From: Hondaea fermentalgiana
Taxonomy: Eukaryota > Sar > Bigyra > Thraustochytrida > Thraustochytriidae
Assembly: GCA_014084085.1 (NCBI GenBank)
Contig: NPFB01000052.1
Location: 251,058-265,954, forward strand
Length of the DNA stretch: 14,897 bases
Reading direction: 5' to 3'
Positions 1 through 7,967 of this stretch are shown in pieces. Numbering within the stretch: position 1 is the first letter of the stretch; the number at the start of each line of letters is the position of its first letter. Under the pieces are notes generated by a model that was not told the origin of the DNA, made no database searches, and was given only the letters and a program-made list of their open reading frames with translations. The position numbers and the translations under genes were made by a program.

Positions 1-269
1 CGGAGAGCCCTCCCGCGCCTGCCGCCTGCCTGCCCGCCCGCCTGGCACGCGCGCGCGAGGAAGGCGTCGTGCACAGCGCCGGCTCGTACAGCTCGTACGC
101 CCTCGAGGAGGAGCAGCAGCAGCCGCTGCAGGTGCTGCACAGCGCGTCGGTCAAAGACAGCCAGCCCGGCCGGGTGGAAGGCGGTCTCGCTTTCTCGCTC
201 CGCGGGCCCTCGCCGCGCGAGGGCGGAGCGCCGAGGAAGCCCAGCCAGCTTGGCCCGGCCGCGAGGCCC

Positions 270-304
<35 letters not shown>

Positions 305-326
305 GCGGCGATAACAAGAGAGAAAG
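1..326 (+). promoter_or_regulatory. Leader/upstream region of the Rac gene, ATG-free, with CAG repeat
   Basis: I find no ATG in any frame of this + strand stretch, so the first ATG a scanning ribosome would meet is the Rac start at 327. The region is very GC-rich. It contains an open frame (69-314) that begins only with GTG and ends in TAA 12 bases before the Rac ATG. That frame reads poly-Ser through the trinucleotide repeat and looks like untranslated leader. The ATG-free character fits a 5' UTR plus proximal promoter. The transcription start cannot be placed. Confidence 0.55.
271..302 (+). repeat. Uninterrupted GCA/CAG trinucleotide repeat
   Basis: A perfect (GCA)n tract of about 32 nt lies 25 bases before the Rac start codon, inside the probable 5' UTR. 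Related AGC/CAG tracts recur in coding sequence at 5926-5949 and 6046-6066. The tract is likely to vary in length between strains. Confidence 0.9.
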
Positions 327-917
327 ATGCAGAAGCACATCAAGTGCGTGATCGTGGGCGATGGTGCCGTCGGCAAGACGAGCATGCTCATCTCGTACAC
401 GACCGGATCGTTCCCGCTCGAGTACGTGCCCACCGTGTTTGACAACTACAGCGCCCTGATCGACGTCAACAACGAGCCAGTCAACCTCGGACTCTGGGAT
501 ACCGCCGGACAGGAGGATTATGACAGGCTGCGTCCTCTTAGTTACCCAGACACGCACGTGTTTATTATGTGTTACTCCGTCGTCAGCCGCTCCTCGTTCC
601 AGAACATTACACAAAAGTGGTACCCTGAGATCCAGACCCACTGCAAGGGAACTCCCTTCATCCTCGTCGGCACCAAGATCGATCTGCGCATGGACGCCGA
701 GACCTTGCAGCGACTCGTGCAAATCCAGCAGTCCCCGCTCAACCAGATGGATGGCGAGCGCATGAAGAACAACATTGGCGCCCTCCAGTACCTCGAGTGC
801 TCTGCGCTCACCGGCCAGGGCCTCAAGGACGTCTTCGACACCGCCATCCGGATTGCCTTCAAGGCCTCCAAGAAGCGGAGCAAGAACTCGGGCGGCGGCG
901 GCTGCCTCCTGCTCTAA
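327..917 (+). CDS. RAC: Rac-subfamily Rho GTPase
   Basis: A 196-residue small GTPase with every G motif in place. The P-loop GDGAVGKT is at residues 11-18, switch I YVPT with effector Thr36, switch [16 protein letters not shown] from Trp57 (catalytic Gln62), TKID at 116-119 and SAL at 159-161. The [11 protein letters not shown] and LRPLSYP stretches mark Rac rather than Rho or Cdc42. The tail is a basic SKKRSK stretch, a Gly run and CLLL, a CAAX box ending in Leu that predicts geranylgeranylation and membrane anchoring. Family role: a GTP-dependent switch for actin dynamics, polarity and NADPH oxidase or kinase effectors. The Rho insert helix (about 124-148) is Gln-rich and unlike animal Rac. 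Length is normal, there is no intron, and the upstream leader lacks any ATG, which fixes the start. The neighbour on the right is convergent. Confidence 0.97.
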   Translation: MQKHIKCVIVGDGAVGKTSMLISYTTGSFPLEYVPTVFDNYSALIDVNNEPVNLGLWDTAGQEDYDRLRPLSYPDTHVFIMCYSVVSRSSFQNITQKWYPEIQTHCKGTPFILVGTKIDLRMDAETLQRLVQIQQSPLNQMDGERMKNNIGALQYLECSALTGQGLKDVFDTAIRIAFKASKKRSKNSGGGGCLLL

Positions 918-1937
918 GCGCGGGCGACATACACCGATGTGGCGCCGCTTGTTCGCGTCATCGCAAGGTGGCCTCGCAGACGCACATGTGGGCTGCTGCA
1001 TGCAAGAAAGAGGCGAGAAAACGGGCCAACAATGCTCTGTAGACCAGCCATCGGCATTCGTGTTGCGTGTCCATGCGCCACGTCTGCTTGTCTGCCTTCG
1101 ATCTCGCCTTCTCATTTGTTTGTTTGCTAGCTAGCTAGCCAGCCTTCCTTTTCTGCTCCACATCCGTTGGCCTGCCCGACCTGCTGACTGATTGACTGAC
1201 TGACCCATACAAACACGATTCGACGTGTCTGCTTGGTGCTCCTTTTCCCCATTTCCCACCCCTTTTATGGTCGTACAGGCTCGAGGGTCTCTGGGCTCGC
1301 CTCCGTCACGATGTTTCGCGCACCAACGTTCAACTCTTCTCTTCATCTTCTTCTTTCGTCAACGCCAGACCTAGACAAGACCAGGCGCGCGCACCTCCGG
1401 AAGAGAAACCTGTTTGTTCGCCCCTCCTCTTTTTACTCTTCAACCACATCCTCGTGTTCCAACGCGACCCTTTCTCTCTCCCACCTTCACGCCCTCCACT
1501 CTCTCTCCCTCTCTCTCTCTTTAACCTTTTCTCTCTACCGCACTGCTCGCGACGGCATGCTCGACTCTCTTCTCCATCTGTTTCGACATCACCGCTTTGT
1601 CCTCGCGCGCGCAAAACTCGCAGCTGTAATTCTGAAGGATCATTTTCGGCCTTCTCTCGCCAATTCTTTTCGACTTCGATTCCCAATTTCTTGCTCTTTC
1701 TCTTGCGTATACTTATCCTTGACAATCAACCTCCTTGAACGAATCCACCAGGAACAATCTCTCACGGCCATCCCTGAACAATTCCAAAAAAAAAAATGTT
1801 CAAAGCTTCGCCTCTCGGTTTTATTTGTATTGTTCGATTCGCAAGGTAACGAAGAAACTCTGCAGGGTCAGTCAGCTCTCGCTTGATCTGTTCTTCGCAG
1901 AAAGATTTGCTTCTTGGAGATGTGTACATTTGATCCT
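918..1937. other. Convergent intergenic spacer with CT-rich low-complexity DNA
   Basis: This 1-kb spacer lies between the stop codons of the Rac gene (+) and the C2/hairpin protein gene (-) and should hold both 3' UTRs. It contains GCTA repeats near 1126-1140, a GACT/TGAC run near 1183-1204, a strongly CT-rich stretch about 1410-1560 and an A10 run near 1786-1797. Several frames are open by chance but show only low-complexity peptides and no recognisable domain. I see no RNA gene. Confidence 0.7.
1820..1825 (-). terminator. Probable polyadenylation signal AATAAA for the C2/hairpin protein gene
   Basis: The + strand TTTATT reads AATAAA on the minus strand, about 115 nt past the stop codon. 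The wider minus-strand context, ATACAAATAAA (1820-1830), is identical to the one downstream of the minus-strand receptor gene (7837-7847). A second AATAAA at 1937-1942 overlaps the stop codon itself and could also serve. Confidence 0.5.
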
Positions 1938-3752
1938 TTATTCCATAATAGTTCGATTGCTGCTAAAGCGGTGTCGCAAGGATGATCCCGAGCTCGCTTT
2001 TTCAGGAGAAGCGCCATCAGTAGCTGCAGGCTCGTCGAGACTCTGGCTTGACGACGATGCGCTCTTGGTCTCCACCTCTGCCGATTCGCTCTCCTCCTCG
2101 AGGGCCTTCTTGGCTTCCTCCTCGGCTTCCAGCGCCTTTTCAATCGGGAACATGCGCTGACGTTCCGTGACCCAGCGCGCGCCAACATCGTCATTCGACG
2201 GGATGCGGTTATAAGCACCTGTCATAGCCGTCTCAAACCACGTAACGCGCTCCTTTGAGCGGTCCGAGCGCACAAACAGAGGGTACATGATTGAGAAAAA
2301 CAGGCACAGTCCTGGAAAGGAGAAACTCAGCGACCGCGACACGAAAATCGCGGTTCCCAACAGCACAGACCCAGCACAAAGGGTCAGCATGACGGCCTTG
2401 GTCGCATTCGGATCGGCAAAGTTGCTCAGGTTGATAATTTTCTCAAAGACGCAGGCCACCTTGTTAAGCAGCTGCGCGATTTCCTCAATCTTTTGCACAA
2501 TGCGCGCGTAGCGCTGGAGCGGAGTCAAGGTCAGTTCCGGGTCCAGGTCGATCTCCTCGTTCCACAGGACCCAAGAGCTACGTTTCTCTTTTGAAGGCTG
2601 GCGCGCCGCCAAGCAGCTAATGGCAAACCCGAGAAAGCATACGACAGGGAGCAGGGGCGCCGTGACATAGCGCGAGAAAAGGAGCGAAAATATAGCCCCT
2701 GCCACAGACACGGCGGGATTCTCCCACGACATGGCGTACGCAAATGCTTGTACAGGCACGCTTTCGGAGATGGCTTTCACGGCGCTCTTGATGCGAGCAG
2801 CGTTCCGCTTCAAATCAGACACAGAGTCCAAGATGGCCTGCGGAGAGCTGGCCAGTGACTTAAGCGGCCCTGCCTTGCGCTGCGGGGCCAAGTGCATATA
2901 TCCCGCGTTGACAAAGTACAGCGGCAACAGGCTGCCTCCGTAGCGGTGCGCTTCGTCGAGCGTCACCGCGTGCTCCACGGTGAGCAAGAGGTTTTCGAGA
3001 AATTCGTTCTTGTCCATGGCAGTCTCCATGGCGCGACGATGTCCAGGGACGGCGCGAACTGACTTTGTACGCACAGGAAAGAGCGCATAGTTGCCCGTCT
3101 CCGTGCTGTTCACTCTGCCCTCTTCGTCAATCTTGGCGTCGTAGCTGGCAAAGGGAATCCACACGCGGCCCAGCAGCCTATCGCTGGTTTTGAGCAGATT
3201 TTTGGACCACACAGTCACCGTGAACCCGCCGGTGATGTCGGTAATGTCAAATTCGCCCCCGATCTCCCAGACAAAGGCTTTCCCAGCCTGCTTAAAGGCA
3301 ACAGGCGAGACAAACTTTTCGTCCTCGACCTGAATCTCAAAGTACGCTTTGGTGTCTCCGAACTTCTCCACCAGCATTGATTTAACGCGAATGCGAATAC
3401 GTCCAATCACAATGCGTGGGTGTTCGGGAGGAGTGTCGCGCGTCTTGTCAATGACGATCGTCCTTTTCACCCCCGGTGCTGTCGAGTCTGCATCCGAGTC
3501 TGTGTCGCCCCCGTACTCGCTTCCTTCGTTCGGGTCGTTTGACGAGCCCGTAGAGTTCCCTCTCTGTTGTCTGGGCGTCGACTGGTCTACCAGGTCGTCG
3601 ACGTTGTCGTCGATGACCTCGAGGCCGCTGCTCTTGAGCACGCGTCGCTCGAGTTCATTGAGCTGCGAGCGCACGCGGTTCTCAAACTTTTGCTTTGCTT
3701 CCGTGATGTCCAGCTCCCAGTTCTGGAAGAGCTGCTTCGCCTTGCTCGTCAT
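1938..3752 (-). CDS. MCTP-like protein: one C2 domain plus C-terminal transmembrane hairpins
   Basis: A 604-residue protein from the first in-frame ATG (3752); the frame continues upstream but only to a GTG. Order: a short charged helix, an acidic Ser-rich linker, one C2-like domain (about 114-205), then two long hydrophobic segments (about 345-381 and 453-495). Between the hydrophobic segments is an amphipathic stretch ending NFADPNATK (444-452). This resembles the C-terminal PRT_C/reticulon-like region of MCTP and plant FT-interacting proteins, where a DP.AT motif precedes the last membrane pair. The end is a Glu/Ala-rich coiled coil (about 535-557) and a Ser-rich tail. Family role: ER membrane shaping and tethering to other membranes through C2 domains. 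The C2 lacks the usual DxD calcium loop (VWSKN at 181-185), so calcium-independent lipid or protein binding is likely. Having one C2 instead of three or four is short for the family. An upstream exon adding N-terminal sequence cannot be excluded. Confidence 0.8.
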   Translation of the reverse strand: MTSKAKQLFQNWELDITEAKQKFENRVRSQLNELERRVLKSSGLEVIDDNVDDLVDQSTPRQQRGNSTGSSNDPNEGSEYGGDTDSDADSTAPGVKRTIVIDKTRDTPPEHPRIVIGRIRIRVKSMLVEKFGDTKAYFEIQVEDEKFVSPVAFKQAGKAFVWEIGGEFDITDITGGFTVTVWSKNLLKTSDRLLGRVWIPFASYDAKIDEEGRVNSTETGNYALFPVRTKSVRAVPGHRRAMETAMDKNEFLENLLLTVEHAVTLDEAHRYGGSLLPLYFVNAGYMHLAPQRKAGPLKSLASSPQAILDSVSDLKRNAARIKSAVKAISESVPVQAFAYAMSWENPAVSVAGAIFSLLFSRYVTAPLLPVVCFLGFAISCLAARQPSKEKRSSWVLWNEEIDLDPELTLTPLQRYARIVQKIEEIAQLLNKVACVFEKIINLSNFADPNATKAVMLTLCAGSVLLGTAIFVSRSLSFSFPGLCLFFSIMYPLFVRSDRSKERVTWFETAMTGAYNRIPSNDDVGARWVTERQRMFPIEKALEAEEEAKKALEEESESAEVETKSASSSSQSLDEPAATDGASPEKASSGSSLRHRFSSNRTIME

Positions 3753-3766
3753 CGTGTCCGCCTTTT

Positions 3767-3800
3767 CGCTCTCGCTCTCGCTCTCGCTCTCGCTCTCGCT
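3767..3800 (-). repeat. GCGAGA hexanucleotide repeat before the C2/hairpin protein start
   Basis: About five and a half copies of a six-base unit (CGCTCT on the + strand) end 15 nt upstream of the minus-strand ATG. In the reading frame of the gene they would encode alternating Ser-Glu, but no ATG lies upstream in that frame, so the repeat is probably in the 5' UTR. It is a candidate for length variation that affects translation. Confidence 0.8.
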
Positions 3801-4563
3801 GCCGCTGCTGCCGACGTCTCCTGCTTGCTGCTCTGCTGCTCGTCCGCGCGTCACAGCTTTGAGTTTGTTTATCCAGTCTCGTCTGCGCCGGGTCCAGGCC
3901 AGGTCCAAGCCCGCGCGGGCGTCGGTCGACAGACGCACGCCGGCTCGCAGGCACGTCGCGGCGCGAGCGGACAGCTCTCGCCCGTGCGGGGCTGCGCGGG
4001 CGCGGGGCTGCGCGGGCTCTCGCTCGCCGCTCGCGCTCCGGGTGCGGCTCACGGATCGGGGTCTGGACTCTCTTACGAGCTCGAGCCTCGTTTCGCCGGC
4101 TCATCTTCTTCGTGCGCCTCGCCCTGGGCCCTCGCCGCGGTCTGCAGAACGCAGAGGCGGCGCCTCCGGCTCGCTAGCGTTGGAGGAGACGCAGACCGCG
4201 ACGGAAGAGACCCCTTGACGAGGCGCCTCGCGCAGCGTTGAGCCTCCCTGGTGGGCTTGGGCAGCGCATGCAGCTGGGCGCGAGTGGCTGTGCGATGACG
4301 TGCGCAAAGAATGCGATGCTGAGCAGTGTATGTATGAAGTCATTATCTGCTTCAGAGAGCAAAGGGGCGCTGCTCGAGATGAGAGGGTCCGGCGGAAAAA
4401 GAATGAAACAGTCTGCCGCGCAAGAATGCAAGGCCTAAGCTTTACTTTCGCGCATGCTTGAATAGCTCTGTGATCTTTTCCATCGTTTGTCGCAGTCTCT
4501 GCAGATGCGGCATACCCTGAGACCTTGCGAACGCGACTGCTATACCAGAAGGCATCGGAGCGG

Positions 4564-4583
4564 GCTAGCTAGCTAGCTAGCTA
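4564..4583. repeat. GCTA tetranucleotide repeat
   Basis: A run of about five GCTA units in the divergent region. A shorter copy of the same repeat lies near 1126-1140 in the Rac 3' spacer. This is a simple microsatellite with no evident function. Confidence 0.8.
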
Positions 4584-5117
4584 GGCTTAGTGACCACCGA
4601 GGCACAATGACCAGCCACAAGCAGCGACACCACGTTGGCTAGTTGGGAAAGAAAAAAGAAATGCGGGGCCTTGCAAGCATAAAGCTTATCGAGCTCATAC
4701 GTGTGAATGAACCTGGAGAAACCAGTCCAAGATTAGCCACACGAGGCGCATGGCCTCTCCATGCGGTTATGCTGGCTAGTCGTCAGCAGTGGCCACGACG
4801 CGAGGTTGCGTCTCTCCTCCAAGCCTTGACTCGCCGCACCCGACGGACATACAGTCCAATCTTTCGCCCGGGACACCTGGTTTACCAAACTTTTCCCAAG
4901 AATCGGCCCCGGCCTGCACGAGTCCCGGGCCTTTTCACACGATACACGTGTCCTACGCAGACGCGTCCACTTACTCCACCAATGAGCCCCGCCTCCAGCG
5001 ACGATGTTCCACGTCCTCGCGCGATTCCCTGGGCTCGCCCGCACTCCAAAGAGATGCTCCTCTTTCCACCTGGCTGCAAGCGACATCTACCTGCAGCAGC
5101 TGCTGCTCAAGCTCGCG

Positions 5118-5262
5118 ATGTCGACGCCGGACAAGGCAGCTTGCAAAATCTCCGACCGTGACCTCAGCCACGCCCTCGTACGCGGGCTCCAGCCCGCCGT
5201 TTCCGCGCTCGCCTCCAGCTCGACTCGGACCGGCGCCTTGCCGTGCGTCTGTCTCTTCCAGG
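5118..5262 (+). other. Possible unassigned coding exon ending at a consensus splice donor
   Basis: An ATG at 5118 opens 48 codons with ordinary GC-ending codon use and mixed amino-acid composition, unlike the Arg/Ala/Ser repeats of neighbouring frames. The peptide begins MSTPDKAACKISDRDLSHAL. The frame runs to CAGG|GTGAGT, a textbook 5' splice site at 5263, and stops two codons later if unspliced. A plausible acceptor is the pyrimidine-containing CTTGCAG at 5535-5541, but the joined frame then gives only Arg-rich sequence, and I found no acceptor placing it in frame with the bZIP gene. It may be a small unrecognised gene, a leader exon of the bZIP transcript with an upstream ORF, or chance. 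Confidence 0.25.
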
Positions 5263-5874
5263 GTGAGTGATGCTGGGTGCGCCAGCTCACCGTCACCATG
5301 CGCGCGAAGCGAGCTTGCCGCCCGCGGCGGTACCACCCGCCTCCGCACCTCGCCTGGCCTCGACTCGACTCGACTCGTCTCGTCTCGTCTCGCTCCGGCC
5401 GCGGCGCCCTCGCAGCTGCTGCGCGGGCGCGTGGACGCGTCCAAGCCATGGCATGAAGAAAAAGCGTCCCAATTGCGCGGCACGTGCAGACCGCGCAGCG
5501 CGTGCAGCGCATGGCAGGCAAGCTTGCTTGCTCGCTTGCAGGACTTCTTGGTCCCTCCACTCCGGCCGCGGCGCCGCAGCTCGGCCGACAGGCAGAACGC
5601 GAACGCAGGGTCGGCGCCGGCGAGCGAGGCGCGCGGGAGCGGCCGCGCAGTCCGTCGGGGAGGGCGACGAGCGGCGGTGCTGGCAGCTGCTGCAGCTTGC
5701 TAGAGAGCGCTACTTGCGCGCGAGAGCGCCATCAGCGACGAGCGCAAAACCGAGACGCAGAAAAGGAAGGCTCGAGGGGAAGGGCCAAGGCGGCCGCGCG
5801 CCGGGAGGCGAGGCGCGGGAGAGGGAAAGGGAAAGGGTCTCGCTGGCCAAGCCTGGGTAGGTTGGGTGCCTTGC

Positions 5875-5880
5875 CACGTG
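5875..5880. promoter_or_regulatory. CACGTG (E-box/G-box) 31 nt before the bZIP start
   Basis: A palindromic hexamer of the type bound by bHLH and some bZIP factors. Two further copies lie upstream at 4945-4950 and 5481-5486. Occurrence alone is weak evidence in GC-rich DNA, and the same hexamer also occurs inside coding regions here. Autoregulation is only a possibility. Confidence 0.25.
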
Positions 5881-5910
5881 CCGAGATAAGCAAGGAGCGA
5901 GGGCCAGGTC

Positions 5911-7773
5911 ATGACAGAGATGATGCAGCAGCAGCAGCAGCAGCAGCAGCCGCCGCAGGAGCAGGAGCAGATCCAGATGCAGCAACAAGAACAATATCAA
6001 CAACATTGGGATGCTCAGCCCTGTGCCTGTTCGTGCGCCTGTGGCAGCAGCAGCAGCAGCAGCAGCGGCGGTGGCGGCAGTAAAGATGAACGAGACAATG
6101 TGGAATCAGAGAATGGCCAACCATGGCAGAACGAACATGGAAACCTGCCTCTAGGAGATGACTTCCTCGCAGGCGCCTTGTCCGGAAACGACGAGTTCAT
6201 GATCGACCTCGACTTTTCCTGTGCGGACCAGAACCTTTTCGCGACAGACCTTGAACCGAGCCAGGGACAGACCGCCGTCGCCAAAGATGCCGAGGAGACG
6301 CAGGCGCAATCGCAAGCTCAATCGTACGGCGGATCGCCTCCTGCGGGCTTATCATCACCTGAAGCAGTGGACGAGGCGGGACCGAAACCGCAAAAAGATC
6401 TCGATCCCAAGGCCTGGCTGAAACGCCGCCGCGAGCAAATTGCCCGGGCCAGCCGCAAGGCTCGCGAAAAGCGCAGAAACCAGGTCAGCGTGCTGCAAGA
6501 GGAAAATGACCGTCTCCGCAGTGAACGGGCAGGCTTTCTGAAAACGATCGCGGACCTGCAGCTCAAGCTAAGCGAGATTCGCAATAGCGGAAAGGCAGAC
6601 GGACGCATCGAAAACGAGCTGCTTCGTGCCCAACTGCAAGAGCACAAAGAGTTCCTCAGCGGCTGCTTCAAGCTCCATCACGGACTCCCTTCCACGAACA
6701 ACGCATTTGATCATCTCTACGCAAAGGGATGCAGTTTTGCTAAAACCTATGTACACACTCTCTTGTCGCGCTCCGTGCGCGAGGCATGGACGCCTACCAA
6801 ACTTCCCAAGCAGTATTTCCAGGCGCTCTCTCCCGGATACGATGTGACCGCCTCGCACCGTCTGGTCAACACCCCGACCAACAGGTCTCTGTCGGTGCGC
6901 ATCGATTTCGCCTTTCAGGACATTCCTGTCGACGCCCTTGCCGAAGCGTACTGGCGCATGTGGAGCAACGTCGAACTCATTCGTCAAGGCTTCGACATCG
7001 ACTTTCCGATCAAAATTACAACGCTCAAAGTCCCAGGCCACTCTCCCGAGTCTTTCGGGACCTACTGCTACCACGAGGACGTCGAGCCTCCCAAGAAACC
7101 AGCAGAGTGGGTCTATGTCACCTCACGCACTCGCGAAAAGGTCGTCAAGTCAACCTTGGGCCTTCCTGCTGCGCAGACGCCGGGCCTTGTGAGGGGTCTT
7201 TCTCGAGAGGCTGCCACGCAAGCCTGGCTCGCCACCTCGCGAGCCGCGCACGCGTCAGCAACGTCTTCGACTTCTACAACTCGCGCGCCCAAGCAAACGC
7301 CAAGTGCAAGCGCCAAACAGGAGGCTGCTTCCAAGTCGCGCAAGCGGAAGCGAACCAAGGAAGCTGCCCCTCTCGGGACATTTGGAAAGACCAATGGCTG
7401 GGTTCTAGCCCGCTGTACGACAGAACACTCCCCCGTCGAGTCGAAAGAGGCTTCCCGGCGTCGTATCACTTCTCTTCTCATGGAAGGTGGCGTGCTCTGG
7501 GAGCAAGGCATCATTCGTGAGGACCAAGACCTTGAGGCGAGCTTTACCGATTCGCAAGATACCGAACATCTCGTCGAGCGCGATTCCTGCACGCGTCTCG
7601 CCATTGTCGCCTCGATGCCTCTCGACGTGAACATGAACATCCTCGGATCGTACAAGGAGGTCGTCCTCGAGAATGGCGAGCTCAGTGAGAAGTTTTGCAA
7701 AGCTCTCGAAATGTTCTATCTCTTTTCCAAGCAAATCTTTCAGCAAATCAAACTCGTCCAAGACAATGCCTGA
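5911..7773 (+). CDS. bZIP transcription factor with altered basic region and large C-terminal domain
   Basis: A 620-residue protein starting with poly-Gln (residues 6-13) and a Gln/Ser/Gly-rich segment. An acidic stretch (about 81-115, DDFLAGAL...DLDFS) looks like an activation region. A basic region follows (about 169-190), then a zipper with heptad positions Leu195, Leu202, Phe209, Leu216 and Ile223. The bZIP spacing N-x7-R-x9-L fits exactly with Arg185 and Leu195, but the Asn position is Ile177. Residues 253-415 and 495-620 form a globular region broken by a Ser/Thr/Lys-rich insert (about 425-490) carrying an SRKRKR nuclear-localisation-like motif. Its Trp/Cys-spaced strands and final long helix recall START/SRPBCC lipid-binding folds fused to stramenopile bZIPs; this is tentative. 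Probably a nuclear, DNA-binding dimer. One exon suffices. The gene is convergent with the receptor gene to its right. Confidence 0.85.
   Translation: MTEMMQQQQQQQQPPQEQEQIQMQQQEQYQQHWDAQPCACSCACGSSSSSSSGGGGSKDERDNVESENGQPWQNEHGNLPLGDDFLAGALSGNDEFMIDLDFSCADQNLFATDLEPSQGQTAVAKDAEETQAQSQAQSYGGSPPAGLSSPEAVDEAGPKPQKDLDPKAWLKRRREQIARASRKAREKRRNQVSVLQEENDRLRSERAGFLKTIADLQLKLSEIRNSGKADGRIENELLRAQLQEHKEFLSGCFKLHHGLPSTNNAFDHLYAKGCSFAKTYVHTLLSRSVREAWTPTKLPKQYFQALSPGYDVTASHRLVNTPTNRSLSVRIDFAFQDIPVDALAEAYWRMWSNVELIRQGFDIDFPIKITTLKVPGHSPESFGTYCYHEDVEPPKKPAEWVYVTSRTREKVVKSTLGLPAAQTPGLVRGLSREAATQAWLATSRAAHASATSSTSTTRAPKQTPSASAKQEAASKSRKRKRTKEAAPLGTFGKTNGWVLARCTTEHSPVESKEASRRRITSLLMEGGVLWEQGIIREDQDLEASFTDSQDTEHLVERDSCTRLAIVASMPLDVNMNILGSYKEVVLENGELSEKFCKALEMFYLFSKQIFQQIKLVQDNA
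5926..5949 (+). repeat. CAG repeat encoding poly-Gln
   Basis: Eight uninterrupted CAG codons immediately follow the two Met codons at residues 4-5 of the bZIP protein, and Gln-rich sequence continues to about residue 31. Unbroken CAG suggests replication slippage and possible length variation. Confidence 0.9.
6046..6066 (+). repeat. AGC repeat encoding poly-Ser
   Basis: Seven AGC codons (Ser46-52 of the bZIP protein), followed by a Gly run. This is the same trinucleotide as the poly-Gln tract but read in another frame, consistent with expansion of one repeat type in this genome. Confidence 0.9.
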
Positions 7774-7836
7774 CCAAAAAGGCTCCATCTTCGAGGCGTT
7801 GATCAAGCCACTCTGCATGTGTTTTACCCAAGCTAC

Positions 7837-7842
7837 TTTATT
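7837..7842 (-). terminator. Probable polyadenylation signal AATAAA for the minus-strand receptor gene
   Basis: AATAAA on the minus strand lies about 126 nt past the predicted stop codon of the spliced receptor gene. It sits in the context ATACAAATAAA (7837-7847), the same 11-mer seen after the C2/hairpin protein gene. Its place supports the receptor ending near 7968 rather than at the unspliced stop at 8217. Confidence 0.5.
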
Positions 7843-7967
7843 TGTATACCACATAAGTCAGTCCTACGTCTCTTCTTCTGAGATCGAATGTTCTTTTCAC
7901 CCCCCAAGAAACAGGGACCGTGATAAGCAGCCTGCGTCGACGACTTCTTTCCTCCGTGATCTTCTCT

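Larger units (their letters stand above)
3753..5910. promoter_or_regulatory. 2.2-kb divergent region between the C2/hairpin protein and bZIP genes
   Basis: The region separates two divergent starts and should hold both promoters and leaders. It is GC-rich, and the many long open frames mostly give Arg/Ala/Ser-rich low-complexity peptides with no recognisable domain. Visible elements are a hexanucleotide repeat next to the minus-strand start, a GCTA repeat (about 4564-4583), a CGACT/CGTCT pentanucleotide run (about 5360-5391) and a 16-nt direct repeat (5393-5408 and 5560-5575). There are also three CACGTG hexamers (4945-4950, 5481-5486, 5875-5880). One possible exon (5118-5262) is listed separately. 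Confidence 0.6.

Noticed and set aside
69..314. 81-codon frame before the Rac gene
   Set aside because: It begins with GTG, has no ATG anywhere upstream, and is dominated by the CAG-type repeat. It is treated as leader.
1233..1886. 217-codon + strand frame in the convergent spacer
   Set aside because: The peptide is Ser/Leu-rich because of CT repeats, lies in probable 3' UTR sequence, and has no recognisable domain.
3753..4052. N-terminal extension of the C2/hairpin protein by 100 residues
   Set aside because: The extension starts at GTG, contains no ATG, and reads as Arg/Ala-rich and Ser-Glu repeat sequence. The first ATG at 3752 is the supported start.
3349..4241. Two long + strand frames opposite the C2/hairpin protein gene
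   Set aside because: They are antisense shadows with Ser/Leu/Arg low complexity and no domain; the minus strand carries the recognisable protein.
4643..5860. Several long overlapping frames in the divergent region
   Set aside because: GC-rich DNA has few stops. The peptides are Arg/Ala/Ser/Pro-rich and unlike any family I know; only the 5118-5262 segment looked different.
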